Source: Glandiceps talaboti
Taxonomy: Eukaryota > Hemichordata > Enteropneusta > Spengelidae
Direction of reading: 5' to 3'
Assembly (NCBI RefSeq): GCF_964340395.1
Contig: NC_135571.1
Span: 9,074,953 to 9,138,952, forward strand
DNA length: 64,000 bases
Shown: positions 61,497 through 64,000 of the stretch, piece after piece
Position numbering within the stretch: position 1 is the stretch's first letter
Layout: each line of letters begins with the position of its first letter
The notes under the pieces: model-generated
Databases searched by the model: none
Told to the model about the DNA's origin: nothing
What the model saw: only the letters and a program-made list of their open reading frames with translations
Position numbers and translations under genes: made by a program

Positions 61497-61892
61497 AATA
61501 ATAATGTTGGGTTCTTATATAGCGCTTTCCCACACCGTGCTCAAAGCGCTTTACAATTATTACCCCTGGCTCGGATCAGAACGGCACAACGGCCCTTTAG
61601 TCTTCCTCAACTCCCCGGGGAGCATACAATGGGACATACTAAGGGACAGTGAATAAAAATTTGCATTGTAGCCATTTAAGCGCATAGGATTAAAGCCTTC
61701 ACATTGCAACTTACATCCTACATCCTACCAGGTCCCCGATTATACAGCTGGGTTGACTGAGGCACAGTTGTGGTTCAAATCTTGCCCAAGGACTTTAGCC
61801 ACTCAGAAACAAACAGCAGGCAGCGACAGGGCTCGAACCTGCAACCTGTAGATTCCAAGCCGGTCACGCTAACCATTCACCCATCATGACTC
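61497..61892 (-). mobile_element. tRNA-derived SINE with LINE-like 3' tail
   Basis: Read on the minus strand it starts GGAGTCATGATGGG, with A-box-like TGGTTAGCGTGACCGG and B-box GGTTCGAGCCC. It ends AAAGCGCTATATAAGAACCC then an ATT repeat. CATGAT flanks both sides (61491-61496 and 61893-61898). Removing it mentally puts the integrase codons on either side next to each other, which confirms the boundaries. The tail resembles the LINE 3' end at 39.9 kb. Confidence 0.85.
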
Positions 61893-61898
61893 CATGAT

Positions 61899-62280
61899 GC
61901 TACAGGGACATCTCCTTATTATGCACTGTATGGTCAGGAGGCCAGAACAGTATTGCAACCAGTGTCAACTGAGGTCACAAAGTTCAAATCACTATGTACT
62001 GCAAGAGATAGAACAAGAACTCATTTTCAGAAGTTAACTGAAGCTAACTACACTGAGAGATCATCGATGCCAGAAATCTGAAGTGAAGACCCATTTTCAC
62101 AAGTACATAGTTGGTGATAAAGTGATGATTTCAAACATGGTGAAAAAGAAAGGAATTTCACCTAAACTCAGTGCTAGATGGATTGGACCATACACTGTCA
62201 TAAAGATAATCAGTGATGTGTACAATCAACAAGACATCGCCATATGCCTGTTAGATTTCAGGACTATGTACTAAGGGACA
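61899..62280 (+). pseudogene. Gypsy integrase C-terminus (GPY module), broken
   Basis: After the SINE a SPYYALYGQEA-like segment is readable. Then, in the frame 62083-62274, come FHKYIVGDKVMISNMVKKKG and KLSARWIGPYTVIKIISDV. WIGPY is the GPY/F signature of Ty3/gypsy integrase tails. A stop near 62080 separates the two. Confidence 0.8.
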
Positions 62281-62678
62281 GTGAATAATTTCCATGTTGT
62301 ATGTGTATTGACAATTATGACCTAATTTTCAGAAATAACTAAACCGGACAATATATGTATACTACATGTATATGTATTTATTTATTTTTTGTAATTAATA
62401 TAATTGGTTTGTTTTTTCTTTCCCAATTAATATATTTTGAAATTAATATCTGAAAAAAAGAAGAAAGAAAAAAAGATGGGGGGGGGGGGGGGGGGACCGA
62501 GTATATTAAATTATTGTTAACGGACAATGATATTTGGATCATATAAGATGTTGACCAGAACTATGTTGAACGATATACAGACTGTGAAGTATGATAAACA
62601 GAGACTTGGACACTTTAAGTTCTGAATGTTTAATGTAAATCATCACTGTTTTTCTGTCTCGACATGTGGACATGTCCA
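62281..62678. other. Gypsy 3' untranslated region
   Basis: AT-rich with an 18-G run (62478-62495). No gene is seen. Lies between the integrase end and the purine tract. Confidence 0.5.
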
Positions 62679-62692
62679 GAGAAAAGAGGGGG

Positions 62693-62887
62693 TAATGAGA
62701 TAACCATATAATTGGAATAATGCCCTCAGTGGCTGGATGTGGGTTTAGATGTACAGCTCTAGCAAGGCATGCTGGGGCGTGAGTCAGCCAGTTTGTATGT
62801 TATGTAAGTGTCTGGTGTACCGTACGACTTGTGGTGTTGTGTCCTGTCTAGTAAACCATGCAAACAGTATCCTTCGTTCCTGTGTCA
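62693..62887 (+). repeat. Possible gypsy 3' LTR
   Basis: Begins right after a purine tract with TAATGAGATAACC and may end TTCCTGTGTCA. The start lacks the standard TG unless it is taken a few bases in. No second LTR copy was found upstream to prove it. Confidence 0.4.
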
Positions 62888-63047
62888 TCTCAATATGTAA
62901 AGATGGTTTAATGCTGGATCCAAAGGATATAATTTGTATATTGTACTTATATCTTTATTCACCTGCAATAACCAAGTCCAAAAATGTCTGTGGACATCCA
63001 ACCAGGTTTCACATTAAAGTATCCTTTATACTATGCCTTATACATAG
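62888..63047. other. Junction sequence before duplication copy 2
   Basis: No gene. Ends TACATAG immediately before copy 2. The ATAG is shared with the left breakpoint. Confidence 0.5.
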
Positions 63048-64000
63048 TTGATTTGTTGTGTTCATCCATGTCACTGTATTTATCATCAGTATTGCAGTTA
63101 TTGTGTTGTAAATCCCTGATGAAGAAAACTTCAATGCAAAACCTGGTTGGAAGTTTACAGTCATTTTTATACTTTTAACCTTGTCATGGAGCATTTTTCT
63201 CTAATTTGATGTCACAGAAAAAAGTAAAGAATCTGATGAAGTGAGTCCGTTGAGTGAATATGAACCAAGCCATATTGCCAAGGACACTCACAAGATGACC
63301 ATTGTAAGTAGTAAAATATTTAACAAGGATCCAGTGACCCTTCATAAGATAAAAGAGTGTTTAGTTCTTATCAGACCAGTGGCAGTATATGATGGGATGG
63401 TTATTCTAGATCTTAGTAAAACTTAACTGTATGATTTCCACTATAATTATATTCTGAAAAAATATAGTGATGCACAATTATTATTTACAGATAGACAGTC
63501 TATGTTATCAGATTAAAACTGAAGATATATACAAAGATTTATGGGAAGATAATGCATTTTTGGTAATTCCGACTACAATTCCAATTGCCCATTCTATGAT
63601 ACTACTAATAAGAAAGTGATTGGGAAATGTAAAAGATAAAGCAACTGGTATACCAATTATTCATATATAAAAGAAAATAATTTGGGTTGTAAAACTGTTA
63701 AATGTATTAAAAAGAATGTTATAAAAAAAGAAATTGACCATTCAAATTATGTAGATATATTATTTAATAAAAAGCAGATGCATCATACCATGAAAACAAT
63801 TAGAAGTGATAAACATTAGCTAGGCAGCTAATTAACAAAGTGTCATTAAGCTGTTTTGATGATGAAAGATATTTACTGTCTGATGGCATAACATCAATGT
63901 CATATGGTGATTATAAAATAGAATAAAAATATAGAAATAATGTATTGGATTCTGGCAGGAGCAAACACTAGAAATTGAAATGCTATTCCAAAGTGTCAAT
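63048..64000 (+). repeat. Segmental duplication, copy 2 (cut by window end)
   Basis: Matches 40471-41423 base for base except for scattered substitutions and a few indels (for example GGTATTATATATTGGG against GGCAGTATATGATGGG). Upstream sequence does not match upstream of copy 1, so 63047/63048 is a true breakpoint. Confidence 0.9.
63218..63303 (+). CDS. Exon 7': duplicate of exon 7
   Basis: 86 bases identical in sequence, acceptor and donor to 40641-40726. It enters in phase 1, which is the phase in which exon 8 leaves, so it can be spliced after exon 8 to extend the protein. It could equally be used instead of exon 7, be unused, or reflect an uncollapsed haplotype in the assembly. Confidence 0.5.

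Larger units (their letters stand above)
57650..62887 (+). mobile_element. Ty3/gypsy retrotransposon, dead, with nested SINEs
   Basis: The domain order is that of Ty3/gypsy pol: a degraded upstream region, RT, RNase H, a zinc-binding integrase N-terminus, the integrase core and a GPY-type C-terminus. Many stops and frame changes break it, and two SINEs are inserted. A purine tract (GAGAAAAGAGGGGG, 62679-62692) precedes a possible 3' LTR. The 5' boundary and 5' LTR are not recognisable, so the left edge is approximate. Confidence 0.85.

Overview
The window is animal nuclear DNA. It is AT-rich, with intron-split coding sequence using GT/AG splice sites, LINE, SINE, piggyBac and Ty3/gypsy remnants, MITE-like inverted repeats and many microsatellites. 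The mix of a SAM/glycosyltransferase-like gene, tRNA-derived SINEs and abundant small DNA transposons suits a marine invertebrate (for example an amphioxus, hemichordate or mollusc). The sequence alone does not fix the species.

Layout. 1-15.2 kb holds no gene I can support. It contains a TTA-flanked MITE (663-1390), (TC)n, (TTTA)n, (AAC)n and (GT)n arrays, inverted copies of one repeat family (3.6 and 8.5 kb), two further fold-back elements (8.9 and 10.7 kb), a repeat with AGTCCCC ends (12.4 kb) and a long palindrome (14.1 kb). At 15.2-16.2 kb a 58-bp minisatellite, each unit carrying CAGCTG, lies just before the start codon of the one convincing gene.

That gene is on the + strand. Exons at 16268-18026, 18270-18746, 19491-19564, 20190-20250, 22149-22394, 23641-24204, 40641-40726 and 47443-47527 join with consistent reading phase and give at least 1117 residues. 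The order is an N-terminal SAM-like domain, a GT-B (GT4-like) glycosyltransferase-type domain keeping an E-x7-E motif, a helical plus ferredoxin-like module reminiscent of TRADD-N-type adaptor domains, acidic linkers, a coiled coil, and a short exon pair ending in a lysine/tryptophan-rich patch. The gene is probably unfinished at the window's right edge.

Intron 6 is almost wholly a 15.6-kb array of about 420 copies of a 37-bp unit with clear higher-order repeats, interrupted near its end by a LINE 3' fragment. Directly after it a 22,577-bp period begins: 40471-41423 recurs as 63048-64000, including one 86-bp exon. Introns 7 and 8 hold a 2475-bp decayed piggyBac (41799-44273), a repeat cluster (44.8-46.1 kb), a 6.2-kb element with CACTG termini and no recognisable transposase (49632-55835), and a dead Ty3/gypsy element (about 57.65-62.89 kb) carrying two SINE insertions.

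The best candidates for something new are the SAM/GT-B/adaptor-like gene architecture, the giant ordered minisatellite inside its intron, and the phase-preserving duplication of its C-terminal exon pair.
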